61,365 bases of DNA, taken from the NCBI GenBank assembly GCA_017746715.1, contig JAGHZQ010000004.1, forward strand, positions 1 through 61,365. The letters run 5' to 3'. This document shows, piece by piece, positions 36,962-46,516 of the stretch (positions are counted from its first letter, which is position 1; each line of letters starts with the position of its first letter). Below the pieces are notes generated by a model that did not search any database, was not told the origin of the DNA, and saw only the letters and a program-made list of their open reading frames with translations. Source of the DNA: Cyanobacteria bacterium SBLK (GTDB lineage Bacteria; Cyanobacteriota; Cyanobacteriia; Cyanobacteriales; Spirulinaceae). The position numbers and the translations under genes are program-made.

Positions 36962-37138
36962 TTTTACTTTTTTCCTTAAATTGCTGTAAATTATTTCTTC
37001 AAGTGGTTTTGAGACGAAAAAATATTACTATTTCTTCGATCCACAAAAAAAACCGTTAATATTTTTTTAATAAGTGGACTGGGGAGCGAACTGCGATCGC
37101 TCTTGGATAACTTATGTCGTCCACAAAAGAAACGATAT

Positions 37139-37897
37139 CTAAGCCAGATAGACGTTAGTTTTATAGACTAAATCGATTAGGCCGCGCTCGTCGCAAAATT
37201 GAGCGTATAATTCTTTAAGTCCAGTAATAAATCGTTCTGCTTTTGCTCCAGTTTTGGGAATATAAGAAACGCTCATGGCACGACCGATTAAACCCACTTC
37301 ATCGAGAGATTGTCGATAGGAAAAACAAGACGATCGCACTCCTGAAAATAAAGAACTGTTCTCGAGGGGAGAAATAGCTTGCAGGCAAGATTCTGCGGGA
37401 TGGCGATCGGAGGCAACTTGAACTAAATGAGTATAGTTGCGCGTGAATTCATCTTCGCGATCGCGATCGTTCCAAACAACTGCTAATCGTCCTTTCGGTT
37501 TGAGAATGCGCCAAAATTCTTGTAGAGTCGGCTCGGGAGCAAACCAATGAAAAGATTGAAAACAAGTGACCAAATCCATCGATTCATTGGGAAGTTCGGT
37601 TTTTTCTGCACTTCCTTGGCGAAATTCGACGAAAGGATGAGATGCCGCCGCCAAACGCATAGATGGGTTGGGTTCGATCGCCAGAACGCGAATGCCGCGA
37701 TCGCCCAGTAATCGCGAAGAAATCCCCGTTCCCGCGCCAATATCCGCCGCGATGAGTCCTTCCTCATTTAATCCGTCCAAGAGGCGATCGATCGCCTCTG
37801 AAGGATAACTGGGACGATATTTAACATAGTCCTCCACGCGATTTGAAAATCGCTCTCGAGGATTCATCTGGTAGAGTTTTGCGTCATTCATTTGCAT
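37139..37897 (-). CDS. Class I SAM-dependent methyltransferase
   Basis: A 252-residue Rossmann-fold enzyme. SAM motif I DIGAGTGISSRLL lies near 53-65, the acidic end of strand 2 AIEPNPSM near 74, and motif II-like SMDLVTCFQSFHWF near 105-118; the N-terminus FSNRVEDYVKYRPSYPSEAIDRLL is typical of small methyltransferases of this group. Substrate unknown. It ends 2 bp after the SDR gene starts on the same strand, so the two are probably one unit. Confidence 0.85.
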   Translation of the reverse strand: MQMNDAKLYQMNPRERFSNRVEDYVKYRPSYPSEAIDRLLDGLNEEGLIAADIGAGTGISSRLLGDRGIRVLAIEPNPSMRLAAASHPFVEFRQGSAEKTELPNESMDLVTCFQSFHWFAPEPTLQEFWRILKPKGRLAVVWNDRDREDEFTRNYTHLVQVASDRHPAESCLQAISPLENSSLFSGVRSSCFSYRQSLDEVGLIGRAMSVSYIPKTGAKAERFITGLKELYAQFCDERGLIDLVYKTNVYLA

Positions 37898-37899
37898 AT

Positions 37900-38580
37900 T
37901 TATGAAACCGTTAAAGACTTGCCATTATCGCGGCTTTTAATCTTCAAAATAAACGGGACCGCTTTTTTTGCCCATTGTTGCGGTTGAGGATAACCCGCCG
38001 CACCTTCTCCCCAACAGGTTCGCAGCATCTCTGTATCGATTATCCCCGGATTTAAAGCAACAACGGCGATATTTTTAGGCACTTCTCGGGCCAACCCTCG
38101 GGACAGCCCTTCGATTGCCCATTTAGAAGCACAATAAGGAACGACTTCCGGCGAAGTCGAACGCCCCCAACCCGAACTAAAATTAACGACAACTCCCGCC
38201 TTTTTCGCAATCATGGACGGTAAAAAAGCGCGAATGGTATTGGCAGTCCCTTTGATATTGACATCGATTAATTGAGAAAACTCGCGATCGCCAATTTCCC
38301 ATAAAGGAGCGGGAGAATTGATGAGAGCGGCATTATTAATGAGATAATCGGGAGCGTCCCATTTTTCCAAGAGGCGATCGCGCCATCCTTCGACTCGATC
38401 GGCATCGGCAATATCGACGACTTGAAAATCCCCCTCGGGATAAATTTCCTGCAAGGTTTCGATTTCCCCTCGAGAGCGACCGCAACCGAGCACAATATGC
38501 CCGAGGTTGTTAAACTCCTCAGTCATTGCCCGTCCCAGTCCCTTTGTCACTCCCGCGAGAACAATAGTTTTACCCGCCAT
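37900..38580 (-). CDS. Short-chain dehydrogenase/reductase
   Basis: About 226 residues from MAGKTIVLAGVTKGLGRAM; a frame extension to 38622 adds unconserved residues. Motifs are the nucleotide loop GVTKGLG (7-13 of this start), NNAALI near 80, the catalytic Ser in VNFSSGWG and the YxxxK pair in YCASKWA. It uses NAD(P)H; the physiological substrate is not visible. The methyltransferase gene follows directly on the same strand. Confidence 0.85.
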   Translation of the reverse strand: MAGKTIVLAGVTKGLGRAMTEEFNNLGHIVLGCGRSRGEIETLQEIYPEGDFQVVDIADADRVEGWRDRLLEKWDAPDYLINNAALINSPAPLWEIGDREFSQLIDVNIKGTANTIRAFLPSMIAKKAGVVVNFSSGWGRSTSPEVVPYCASKWAIEGLSRGLAREVPKNIAVVALNPGIIDTEMLRTCWGEGAAGYPQPQQWAKKAVPFILKIKSRDNGKSLTVS

Positions 38581-38682
38581 TTTTACTAATCTCCAGCGAA
38601 AGGAAATCGTACAAACAGTCACAATTTAGCAATTCTGGGTTATTTTTGAGATCGATTGGCTTTTTTTCGGAAACTGGCAAGA

Positions 38683-39273
38683 ATGAATCTGGTGCAATGC
38701 TATCGCGTGTTAGGGCTGGAATTTGGGGCAGAATTGGAGCAAATTAAAGGCTCTTATCGGCGTTTGGCCAGACGATATCACCCCGATGTCAATCCCGACA
38801 ACCAAACGGAAGCACAAGCTAAATTTATCGAAATTACCGAGGCTTACCAACACCTCTTAAAAGTTCGTCCCTCTCTTCCCCGTATTGTCCCTCCCCCTCC
38901 CCCTCCCGTTCGTCCCCAAACCAAAATTTACCAACCCCCCAAAAAAGTAAAAGTCCCTCGTCCGCCATTATCGGAACGCGAGCGATCGCTCAAATTCGAG
39001 TCTTATCAACTCTTACAAGATTTGTTGAAAAAGCGGCGTTTCGCCCGAGCGATCGCCGTGGTAGAAGGATTGGCCATTCGCCTTCCCCAAGATCTCGAAG
39101 TGCGTCAGTGGCAGGCGATCGCCTATCAATGTTGGGGGCGGCACCTCATCGATCGGCGTCAGTTTGATAAAGCCCGACTCTATCTTAAAAAAGCCCTTCG
39201 TACCGATCCTCATAATCGTTCTCTCTGGGCAGAAATTGAAAAGGAATTTCGTCGTCTGGAAAAGATGGTTTAA
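38683..39273 (+). CDS. J-domain protein with C-terminal TPR-like helices
   Basis: About 196 residues from the ATG at 38683 (MNLVQCYRVLGLEFG); a TTG upstream at 38656 is less likely. The J domain (2-66) carries the HPD motif at 33-35 and so should stimulate a DnaK ATPase. A Pro-rich linker (PRIVPPPPPPVRPQTK) is followed by helices resembling TPR repeats (LIDRRQFDKARLYLKKALRTDP). No Gly/Phe or zinc region is present, so it is a type C-like co-chaperone. Confidence 0.85.
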   Translation: MNLVQCYRVLGLEFGAELEQIKGSYRRLARRYHPDVNPDNQTEAQAKFIEITEAYQHLLKVRPSLPRIVPPPPPPVRPQTKIYQPPKKVKVPRPPLSERERSLKFESYQLLQDLLKKRRFARAIAVVEGLAIRLPQDLEVRQWQAIAYQCWGRHLIDRRQFDKARLYLKKALRTDPHNRSLWAEIEKEFRRLEKMV

Positions 39274-39303
39274 AATGAAGCGTTGCCATTTATCATTTAA
39301 TCC

Positions 39304-39957
39304 ATGCAATCCCCCGATACTGTTATTTATCACGGTCAATTTGGCGAATTTACCATTACTGAGAGCGATCGCCAAGAAGTTAGAATTTATCGAAGCGGTT
39401 TGACAGTAGCAGCCCTTTCTTTTCTCCTCGGTACGGGTTTATTTCTGTGGCAAGGGGCGACTCCTTTTGTCTTAAATGCTTTAACCGTCCTTTTTGCCAG
39501 CTTTGCCCTCGGCTTGGGGATCGCTCTCTTAACCATTCATATTTATTTAGTGCCTTTACATCGGCTATTGCAAGTATTTTGGATCATCGGGACGGTTTTT
39601 TCTACCGCGATCGCATTCTCTGCCCCCACCCCCCTCGCATTATTCATTTACAACCATCCGCCCCTCTTGCTGGGAACGGGTTTTCTCTTTGCTTCCCTCA
39701 CGGGAATTTATTTTAAAGAAGCCTTTTGTTTCAATCGCTTGGAAACAAAAATATTAACCCCTCTCATTCCCATTCTCTTATTAGGATTTATGGCAGGTAT
39801 TTTGTCTCCTGAAATTCAGAAAATTCTCCTTGCCAGTTGGAGCATTTTATTTTTCATCTTTGCCCTACGAAAAGCCTTCCAAGATATTCCCGACGATATC
39901 GGCGATAAGTCCGTATTCGCCTATTTAAAAAATCGTCAAAAACAACAAGAAATATAA
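39304..39957 (+). CDS. DUF2301 membrane protein
   Basis: A 217-residue protein of about six membrane helices (e.g. LTVAALSFLLGTGLFLW, TVLFASFALGLGIALL, QVFWIIGTVFSTAIAF). A cytosolic N-terminus (YHGQFGEFTITESDRQEVRIYRSG) and C-terminus (FQDIPDDIGDKSVFAYLK) flank the core. The sequence agrees with DUF2301, a conserved integral protein of cyanobacteria and plastids with no assigned role. Confidence 0.7.
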   Translation: MQSPDTVIYHGQFGEFTITESDRQEVRIYRSGLTVAALSFLLGTGLFLWQGATPFVLNALTVLFASFALGLGIALLTIHIYLVPLHRLLQVFWIIGTVFSTAIAFSAPTPLALFIYNHPPLLLGTGFLFASLTGIYFKEAFCFNRLETKILTPLIPILLLGFMAGILSPEIQKILLASWSILFFIFALRKAFQDIPDDIGDKSVFAYLKNRQKQQEI

Positions 39958-39974
39958 GATTTTCTCTAAAGATA

Positions 39975-40238
39975 ATGGTTGTCATCAAAGAGATTCCTCT
40001 CCCTCGCATTCGCCGCCCCTTGCCCCGACAAACCGATCCCGAAAAAGTCAGAGCGCTGATGGAATCAATTGCTATCGAAGGGCTGCACGAACCCATTGAC
40101 GTGTTGGAAGTCGAAGGAGAATATTATGGATTTTCTGGATGTCATCGCTTTGAGGCACATCAGCGTTTGGGAAAAGAAACGATTAAATGTCGAGTTCGCC
40201 AAGCCACGCAATCAGTGTTAAAAATGCACCTTGCGTGA
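39975..40238 (+). CDS. srx: Sulfiredoxin
   Basis: An 87-residue enzyme that reduces over-oxidised (sulfinic) 2-Cys peroxiredoxins with ATP. The signature FSGCHRFEAHQRLG lies at about 53-66, with the catalytic Cys at 56 and the phosphate-binding His/Arg next to it; IPLPRIRRPLPRQTDPEKV at the N-terminus is also typical. Cyanobacteria use it in light and peroxide stress. It follows the DUF2301 gene by 17 bp. Confidence 0.92.
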   Translation: MVVIKEIPLPRIRRPLPRQTDPEKVRALMESIAIEGLHEPIDVLEVEGEYYGFSGCHRFEAHQRLGKETIKCRVRQATQSVLKMHLA

Positions 40239-40387
40239 TATACTAAAAGGAAATATTTTATTTCAAGAATCACTCTTTTTTTAAACCTTTTTTAACCAAA
40301 ATTCAGCCAAAAACTCAATAAAAATTCAGCATAATAACAGAAGATTTCCGATTATTTCTCTCGAGAATTTAGGATTCTCTCGCAACC

Positions 40388-42376
40388 ATGCTCTTTGATA
40401 CGAACTCGCACCCAAAATTGAGAAAGCCCCTGGGAGGCACAAATCCCATTCGCTCGCCCTTTAATGTCAAAAGAGTTTATTCGCAAATGTCTCTGCGGGG
40501 CAAAATTAGCGTTCCTTTTGTCGCGGTATTTTTAGGAGTATGGTTATTGGGAACGACAAGTCTGGGTATTTATGTAAATCGCAGTCTCGAACGGCGCACT
40601 CGCGATCGCACTAATGCGATCGCTACTCTCGTTTTGCGAGAATTTCAACAACAGAAACAAAATTTGCGTTTGGATGCGAAATTACTGTCAGAGCAAACAG
40701 TCATTCGCAACGCCCTAGAGCAAGGAGATACCTTAGCACTTTTGCGAGAACTGATTTCTTTCAAAGCCTCCCTCTCCATTCATTTTCTGGAGGTTTTCGA
40801 TCGCCAAGGGGAAATCGTGACAGATTTGAAAAATAAAGAGCTAAAGGATCTGAATTTAAATTCCGATAATATTCGAGTTCCAGTTTTGAGCGGTTTGAGT
40901 TTTACCAGCATTTTGGCCTCGGAAAATTCGACTCCTTCTTTACTGATTGGAACGGCCTCCATTGCCAATCGTCAAGGTACAATTGGAGGAATTGTTGTAG
41001 GGAATAGAATTGACGACGAACTATTAGAACAAATTTCTTGGGGAACGGAACAGCAACTGGCAGTCTTTGCCGAAAAACGTTTAATTGCGTCTACTTTTAG
41101 CCGGCAAGACGGAAACCCTGTAAAGATTGAATTCCCCTCATCGAGAGCATCTACCGCACGCGTCCGCGATCGCGACTATGTCGCTCATACGGCCGTACTT
41201 TCAGGCTTAAGAGATACCGATTTCACCTTAATGGTTTTGAGTTCCCTCGACTCTCTCCAACGGGCTCAACGGAAGTTATGGTTGGGAATTGGATTGGTTT
41301 CGTTGGTTGGAGGAGGAATTGCGATCGCGATGGGATATTGGGTGGCAGGAAGAATGGTGCGGCGCATTAACAACCTAACTCAAGCAACCCAAAAGCTCGC
41401 TAAAGGACATTTAACCCAAAGATTGTCCGCAAACTCCGCCGACGAACTCGGACAATTAGCGGCAAATTTTAACTCGATGGCGGAAGAATTGGTTTCTCGA
41501 GAGGAACGACTCAACAGACAAATGCAACAACTCGAGGGGACGCTAGAACAATTGAGAATGGCCCAAGCGCAACTCGTCCAAAGCGAGAAAATGTCGAGTT
41601 TGGGTCAAATGGTTGCAGGTATCGCCCACGAAATCAACAATCCCGTGAATTTTATTCATGGAAACTTAGGCTATACTGCCCAGTATGCCCAAGACTTACT
41701 GACTCTCGTGAATTTGTACGAACGCATGTATCCTCAGCCTGCCTCGGAAGTGCGCGAATATCTCGAACAAATCGATTTCGACTTTTTAGCAACAGATTTA
41801 CCCAAACTGCTGGCTTCGATGCAAATTGGTACGAATCGCATTCGGGAAATTGTTGTGGGTTTGCGAAACTTCTCGAGGCTGGACGAAGCCGAACTGAAAG
41901 AGGTAGAAATTCATGCAGGTATTGAAAGTACGTTATTAATCGTTCAACATCGTTTTCAAGATCGGGAAAATCAACCCGATATTGCAATTATTAAAGAATA
42001 TACTTGTTATCCGTTAAAGTTGAAATGTTATGCAGGACAATTAAATCAAGTCTTTTTAAACCTCTTTGTTAACGCGATCGATGCTCTCGAAGAGATTGCA
42101 ACCCGTCCTCAGATTACCATTCGCAGTTTTCTAGAGAAAGAATGCGTCAAAATTGCGATCGCGGATAATGGGAAAGGCATTCCCGATACAATTCGAGAAA
42201 AGATTTTCGATCCGTTTTTTACCACTAAACCCGTCGGCAAGGGGACGGGCTTAGGACTGGCAATTGTTTATCAAATTATCGAGCAACATCAAGGAAAAAT
42301 TGAATGTTTATCTGAAGTTGACAAAGGAACGGAGTTTATTATCGAACTCCCCTTATCAATGAACGCTTCGACATGA
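40388..42376 (+). CDS. Membrane sensor histidine kinase
   Basis: A 662-residue kinase: helix 1 near 37-58 ([24 protein letters not shown]), periplasmic sensor 60-295, helix 2 near 300-320, HAMP near 322-374, a coiled coil, then the H box [16 protein letters not shown] with the phospho-acceptor His near 414. The ATPase has the N box ([10 protein letters not shown] near 560), G1 (DNGKGIPD near 592), F (DPFFTT) and G2 ([12 protein letters not shown] near 617). No response regulator is adjacent, so it is an orphan. The H box type resembles Nostoc/Synechocystis HisKA kinases with a long insert after it. Confidence 0.92.
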   Translation: MLFDTNSHPKLRKPLGGTNPIRSPFNVKRVYSQMSLRGKISVPFVAVFLGVWLLGTTSLGIYVNRSLERRTRDRTNAIATLVLREFQQQKQNLRLDAKLLSEQTVIRNALEQGDTLALLRELISFKASLSIHFLEVFDRQGEIVTDLKNKELKDLNLNSDNIRVPVLSGLSFTSILASENSTPSLLIGTASIANRQGTIGGIVVGNRIDDELLEQISWGTEQQLAVFAEKRLIASTFSRQDGNPVKIEFPSSRASTARVRDRDYVAHTAVLSGLRDTDFTLMVLSSLDSLQRAQRKLWLGIGLVSLVGGGIAIAMGYWVAGRMVRRINNLTQATQKLAKGHLTQRLSANSADELGQLAANFNSMAEELVSREERLNRQMQQLEGTLEQLRMAQAQLVQSEKMSSLGQMVAGIAHEINNPVNFIHGNLGYTAQYAQDLLTLVNLYERMYPQPASEVREYLEQIDFDFLATDLPKLLASMQIGTNRIREIVVGLRNFSRLDEAELKEVEIHAGIESTLLIVQHRFQDRENQPDIAIIKEYTCYPLKLKCYAGQLNQVFLNLFVNAIDALEEIATRPQITIRSFLEKECVKIAIADNGKGIPDTIREKIFDPFFTTKPVGKGTGLGLAIVYQIIEQHQGKIECLSEVDKGTEFIIELPLSMNAST

Positions 42377-42414
42377 CTCAGTGCAAACAATTATCGATGA
42401 ACGGTTACTAGTGC

Positions 42415-43320
42415 ATGACGGAGAGCGACAAATTAGAAAATCAGATCGACCCATTCACGGAATCGAAAAATCATTCTAATCAATGGTGGGAAATATTTAT
42501 TTTGCTCGCACCGGGAGGATTCTGGTTATTATTTTTGCTGGTTTTTCCAACGCTAATTATTCTCGAGCTGAGTTTAGTTCCCGATATCCATCCCGGCGAA
42601 GTGGTGAACCCAAGGGGATTAGACAATTATTTTCATATCTTCGATCCCGTTCATTTGCGAGTTTTAGGGCGATCGCTGCTCTTCGCAGGAGAAGTTGCTC
42701 TACTGGCTCTGATTTTGGGCTTTCCCGTTGCTTATGGGGTAGGACAATTAGCCCCCAAACGCTGGCGAAATCTCCTCCTTTTGCTATTTATTCTCCCCTT
42801 GTGGACTTCTTCGTTATTGCGAACCTATGCTTGGATTTCTATTTTACGCCCGACGGGACTTTTAAATACGATTTTAACAACATTTTCGTTGCCGAGTTTC
42901 GAGATTTTAAACAGTCCGATCGCCGTGATAATTGGCATGACTTACAATTATTTGCCTTATATGGTGTTAATTCTCTATGCGTCGGTGGAAAAACTCGATC
43001 GCGATATTCTGGAAGCCTCGGGGGATCTTGGGGCAACCCCGATCCAAACCTTCTGGAAAATTACCGTCCCGCAAACGCGATCGGGCATCCTTGCGGGAAG
43101 TTTGCTCGTTTTTATTAGTGCTTTGGGGGACTTTATCGATCCGGAACTTTTAGGCGGTGCATCCAGCATGACTGTATCTCGCTTAATTTACAATCAATTC
43201 TTAGGCATAACGCGAAATTGGGGATTTGGTTCGGCACTGAGTATGGTTTTAATTTTACTCACCAGTCTCGCGATCGCCTTATTCCTGCGCTATGGCGATC
43301 GCCAAGAAAGCGATCGCTAG
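42415..43320 (+). CDS. PotB-like ABC transporter permease, orphan
   Basis: A 301-residue inner-membrane permease of six helices. The ABC-contact EAA loop (EASGDLGATPIQTFWKITVPQTRSG) lies near 200-224 and the N-terminal part (LLAPGGFWLLFLLVFPTLIILELS) is typical of PotB/PotH spermidine-putrescine permeases. No ATPase, second permease or substrate-binding gene lies nearby, so the substrate is unproven. It follows the histidine kinase by 39 bp on the same strand. Confidence 0.8.
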   Translation: MTESDKLENQIDPFTESKNHSNQWWEIFILLAPGGFWLLFLLVFPTLIILELSLVPDIHPGEVVNPRGLDNYFHIFDPVHLRVLGRSLLFAGEVALLALILGFPVAYGVGQLAPKRWRNLLLLLFILPLWTSSLLRTYAWISILRPTGLLNTILTTFSLPSFEILNSPIAVIIGMTYNYLPYMVLILYASVEKLDRDILEASGDLGATPIQTFWKITVPQTRSGILAGSLLVFISALGDFIDPELLGGASSMTVSRLIYNQFLGITRNWGFGSALSMVLILLTSLAIALFLRYGDRQESDR

Positions 43321-43341
43321 TTCGACCCACCGATTTTTCCA

Positions 43342-45204
43342 TCACGCCTCATTGCTTAAAACGCGATCGAAAATCCGTTTGAGTTGTGCCGTACAATAGT
43401 TAGGAGAGCGAAATGCGCGTTTCATCTCGGCAAATCCATCTTCAAAAAAACGGAAAGCCCGTCGCTCTTCCGTTTTATCTTGGTATACCAAAGGTTGATT
43501 GCTTTTCTCCACCACCTGCATCCAGAGATTGAGAGTAGTGGGTAACTTCTGGGTCAAACGCATCTCTAACTCTGGGGTAGAGAGAGACTGAACGTAAGCG
43601 GCGGATAGAAAGGGGTGATAAATCACCGCGCGATCGCTCCATTGGCTGACCCACGCCAAGCTCAACCCCCGCACCAGCTGACGCACGGGTTCGGCTTCTT
43701 GCCCCATTAACTCTTGCACGACGCTACTGTGCGCCACGGCACTATTGCTATTTCCGGGATCGGTGATGCTCATGTGAGTTGCCCCGATCGCGGTAACAAA
43801 ATATTTTTCCCCAGACAATCGATTGAAAGGACGCAGTTGATGATCTAAGGGAGGCGTGACGGCATCCTTGCTACTGCTCCAAATTACAATCGGCGTTTGG
43901 ATTCGGGCCAGTCCTGTATCTCCAAAGAGCTTGCCGACTAAGGGATTGAGAGCCATCGCACCCACCACGCGCCGATCGCGCAATTCGACTTGGCTATAGG
44001 GTAATTCTGCCGCCGAACATTGCAACCAATCGGCAGGAGAGCGGCCCAAGGGAGTCCGATGCTGGCAAAACTCCCGCAACGCGGGCAAATCTAACTCTCC
44101 GCCAGCTAGAGCCAGTGCCGTATAGCCTCCCAGAGAATGACCGATAACGATCGCCTGTTTCGTATTAAATTTCCGCTCTAAATAGCTCCACTTTTGTCCC
44201 AATCGCTCCAATTCATTTAAGACAAAACTGACATCTTGAGGGCGATCGAGAAATTCTTCGGCAGGCAAAACATCCGTCGGATTGAAATCAAGGGTTAAGC
44301 GAGCGAGGGTTTCAATGCTACTCCCCGGATGTTCGATAGAAATGGTACTAAAGCCATGGGAAGCCAAATGACGCGCTAAATAAGCCAAAAAGCGGCGATC
44401 GGCGGCAAAACCGTGAGAAAGAACAACGAGGGGACCGCTCGTCTCTTTGGAGTAGTATAAATCGACGGAGATGCGACGATTTCGCTGGCGATCGTGAAGG
44501 ATGAGGGCTCGCTGGCGCACCCTTTCGGAGGTGGGTTGGGTGGGGTCGAAACTGGGAACGAAGGCGGCGACTTCTTCGGGGGCGATCGCCAGTTCTCGCT
44601 TGACAACGGGTTCTAAGGCTTGACTTTGCAAGTTTGAGGCGTTCAGTTGCAAGGCAATTTTAACGGCAGCACTGGCATCGATTGTGAGAGTATCTTGAGG
44701 ATAGGCCCGTAAAAAACTGGTCACGCTGATGCCATTGGCCTGTTGTAGGGTTAAGTATAAAGCAGCTCTTAATTGGTCGATATTCGTTCCGGGGAGGGCG
44801 GTTTGCAGTTCTTCCATTAACCATTTCCCATCGGGGGTATTGAGGAGATCGTCGAGAAAAGAATCGACAATTTCGGGATCCACATTCAAGCGACTGGCTA
44901 AAATTTCTTGCACTTGGGGGGTGAGGAGAACCGAGAGAAATTGCAAGGATTCGGGAATTTCCCCGGTTTTGACAAATTTTTCAATCTCTTCAACTTCAAT
45001 CTTTTTTTCGAGGGGTCCAAAACGCAGTAGCAAGCGATCGGCTGCCATTCCGGGTATTGCAGTCAATCCCCACATCGCGATCGCGCAACTGAGGGAAGAG
45101 AAGATTTTGAGTTTTCCGCACCACTTCACACAAATGTTGTCCGTGTCGGTGAAGGGATTCTGATGATTTTGGGGCTGGGAACAAGGAACGATTTGGGTCA
45201 TCAT
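43342..45204 (-). CDS. DUF1400 alpha/beta hydrolase
   Basis: A 620-residue exported hydrolase. After a hydrophobic signal (SSLSCAIAMWGLTAIPGMAAD, cleavage near 54) comes the cyanobacteria-specific DUF1400 region (LLLRFGPLEKKIEVEEIEKFVKTG) and helices, then an alpha/beta hydrolase fold: VVLSHGFAADRRFLAYL oxyanion region near 260, the nucleophile Ser in GHSLGGYTAL near 354 and a candidate catalytic His in GATHMSITDP near 475. Chlorophyllase- or lipase-like activities have been proposed for related proteins; the substrate is unknown. Confidence 0.85.
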   Translation of the reverse strand: MMTQIVPCSQPQNHQNPFTDTDNICVKWCGKLKIFSSLSCAIAMWGLTAIPGMAADRLLLRFGPLEKKIEVEEIEKFVKTGEIPESLQFLSVLLTPQVQEILASRLNVDPEIVDSFLDDLLNTPDGKWLMEELQTALPGTNIDQLRAALYLTLQQANGISVTSFLRAYPQDTLTIDASAAVKIALQLNASNLQSQALEPVVKRELAIAPEEVAAFVPSFDPTQPTSERVRQRALILHDRQRNRRISVDLYYSKETSGPLVVLSHGFAADRRFLAYLARHLASHGFSTISIEHPGSSIETLARLTLDFNPTDVLPAEEFLDRPQDVSFVLNELERLGQKWSYLERKFNTKQAIVIGHSLGGYTALALAGGELDLPALREFCQHRTPLGRSPADWLQCSAAELPYSQVELRDRRVVGAMALNPLVGKLFGDTGLARIQTPIVIWSSSKDAVTPPLDHQLRPFNRLSGEKYFVTAIGATHMSITDPGNSNSAVAHSSVVQELMGQEAEPVRQLVRGLSLAWVSQWSDRAVIYHPFLSAAYVQSLSTPELEMRLTQKLPTTLNLWMQVVEKSNQPLVYQDKTEERRAFRFFEDGFAEMKRAFRSPNYCTAQLKRIFDRVLSNEA

Positions 45205-45467
45205 TCTATCTATCTTATTGCGATCGCACGACGGAACTTTTTAGGCGTTACATCTTACTGATATGGGGATTGCCTGTAAAGTTTCCAATAACATTTACCG
45301 ATTTTAGCCTTGGAATTCCCTGAATGTCGTATTTTTCGTTTCAATTCGGATTTGAGGGGCATTCTCTGGCGTTTGGCGACGCGATCGCGGTTTTATGGCG
45401 GGGGAATGGCGATCGCGAGGGGATGCAGCAACTGAATATTTGTACCGTTTGGATAGCGATCGCGGTA

Positions 45468-45803
45468 TCAGATAAATTCAATGTTGCCGAACATATCTTC
45501 TGGGTCTACCCATTCCCAAATTAAGGTTAAAGTATTGATAATCTCGCCAATTGAACGACTATTGGGATGGCAGTAGGCAATCCCTGCATGAGTCATTCCG
45601 GCTTGATGCAACCGTAGAAAGTCATCATCTCGAGTAAAAATTACTCGCTTTTGTGGTAAAGCAAAGGCAATTTGTTCTTCATCCGATGCACCAATCATGC
45701 CTTGTTCTGGCGTTGTGGTTATGTCAACTCCCCTGCGCCTCAATCCTTGCGCGATCGCATTACTGGCACTTTCATCGAGATGAAATCTAATTTTTTCTGA
45801 CAT
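45468..45803 (-). CDS. DUF5615 PIN-like protein, probable toxin (pair 3)
   Basis: A 111-residue protein with the DUF5615 layout: FHLDESASNAIAQGLRRRGVDITTTPEQGMIGASDEEQIAFA and RVIFTRDDDFLRL, with the Asp-Glu and the later Asp cluster kept. Overlap with the upstream DUF433 gene is 17 nt, longer than in pairs 1 and 2. It reads antitoxin then toxin on the minus strand. Confidence 0.85.
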   Translation of the reverse strand: MSEKIRFHLDESASNAIAQGLRRRGVDITTTPEQGMIGASDEEQIAFALPQKRVIFTRDDDFLRLHQAGMTHAGIAYCHPNSRSIGEIINTLTLIWEWVDPEDMFGNIEFI

Positions 45804-46107
45804 TTCGTTCTCGCAATTTTTGTTCGAGAATAGAGGGCGTTTTTGCCGCTAGATCGCGGACAAATTCGTCACTTTCTCGAATCTGTTGGCGAATTTCTTC
45901 TAAGCGATCGTAATAGTAGGCAAGTGCGGCATAAACATCGGCGAGGGTGATACTGGGATAATGGTAAACGATTTCATCGGGAGACATTCTCTGATGTTCG
46001 TGCCAAATGACAATATCTTGAACGCGAATTCGATGTCCGGCGATGCGGGGTTTTCCGCCGCAAATTCCGGGAGTAATTTCGATATGTTCTGCGATTACGG
46101 TTTCCAT
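45787..46107 (-). CDS. DUF433 antitoxin-like protein (pair 3)
   Basis: About 106 residues from METVIAEHIEITPGICGGKPRIAGHRIRVQDIV; the frame is open to 46323, but the extra part covers a spacer and lacks family features. G-G-x-P-x-I-x-G-x-R/T-I/V and H-Y-P-S-I-T are the DUF433 signatures. The C-terminus is long and charged (LAAKTPSILEQKLRERNVRKN). Confidence 0.85.
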   Translation of the reverse strand: METVIAEHIEITPGICGGKPRIAGHRIRVQDIVIWHEHQRMSPDEIVYHYPSITLADVYAALAYYYDRLEEIRQQIRESDEFVRDLAAKTPSILEQKLRERNVRKN

Positions 46108-46225
46108 GGATTTTATCGTGTTTTGAAGTGAGTTAGAATCGGCTTCTCCCCTACAAAAGGGGACGGGAGGGGGATAAAAAACTTGCGATACAAAGTGTTT
46201 TTGCAAAACTGAGATACGCTCGTTT

Positions 46226-46516
46226 TTATTCTTCCTCGCTAACTTTATCCAAGAAAGCAATAATTCCTTTACCCCATGCACTTTCATCGACATAATGATT
46301 GACAACTTCGATCGCGGCGGCACGTCCTCCCGATAACCAGCGTTTGGGGTTGAGAAATTTGCGTTTGAGGGTGTACCATCGGTTCGGATTCCGTTCTTTT
46401 ATTTTCTCGATTTCTGCTTCGATAATCCCTTCGATTTCTCGTTCGTCGGTTGTGGCGTAAATTTGCGAGAGTTCTTTGAAGGTTTGTGCGATCGCGTCGA
46501 GGGATTCGCTAAATCG
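46226..46516 (-). pseudogene. Out-of-frame C-terminal domain of the Roc-COR gene
   Basis: The minus-strand frame displaced by one base from the GTPase gene reads RFSESLDAIAQTFKELSQIYATTDE, then IEGIIEAEIEKIKERNPNRW, LNPKRWLSGGRAAAIEVVNHYVDESAWGKGIIAFL and a stop at 46226. This helical segment is of the kind that ends cyanobacterial NB/Roc proteins. Joining at about 46516-46525 restores a full protein of about 852 residues. Confidence 0.75.

Noticed and set aside
42483..43118. A 211-residue frame within the permease gene
   Set aside because: Shadow frame; the permease frame carries the EAA loop and the membrane helices.
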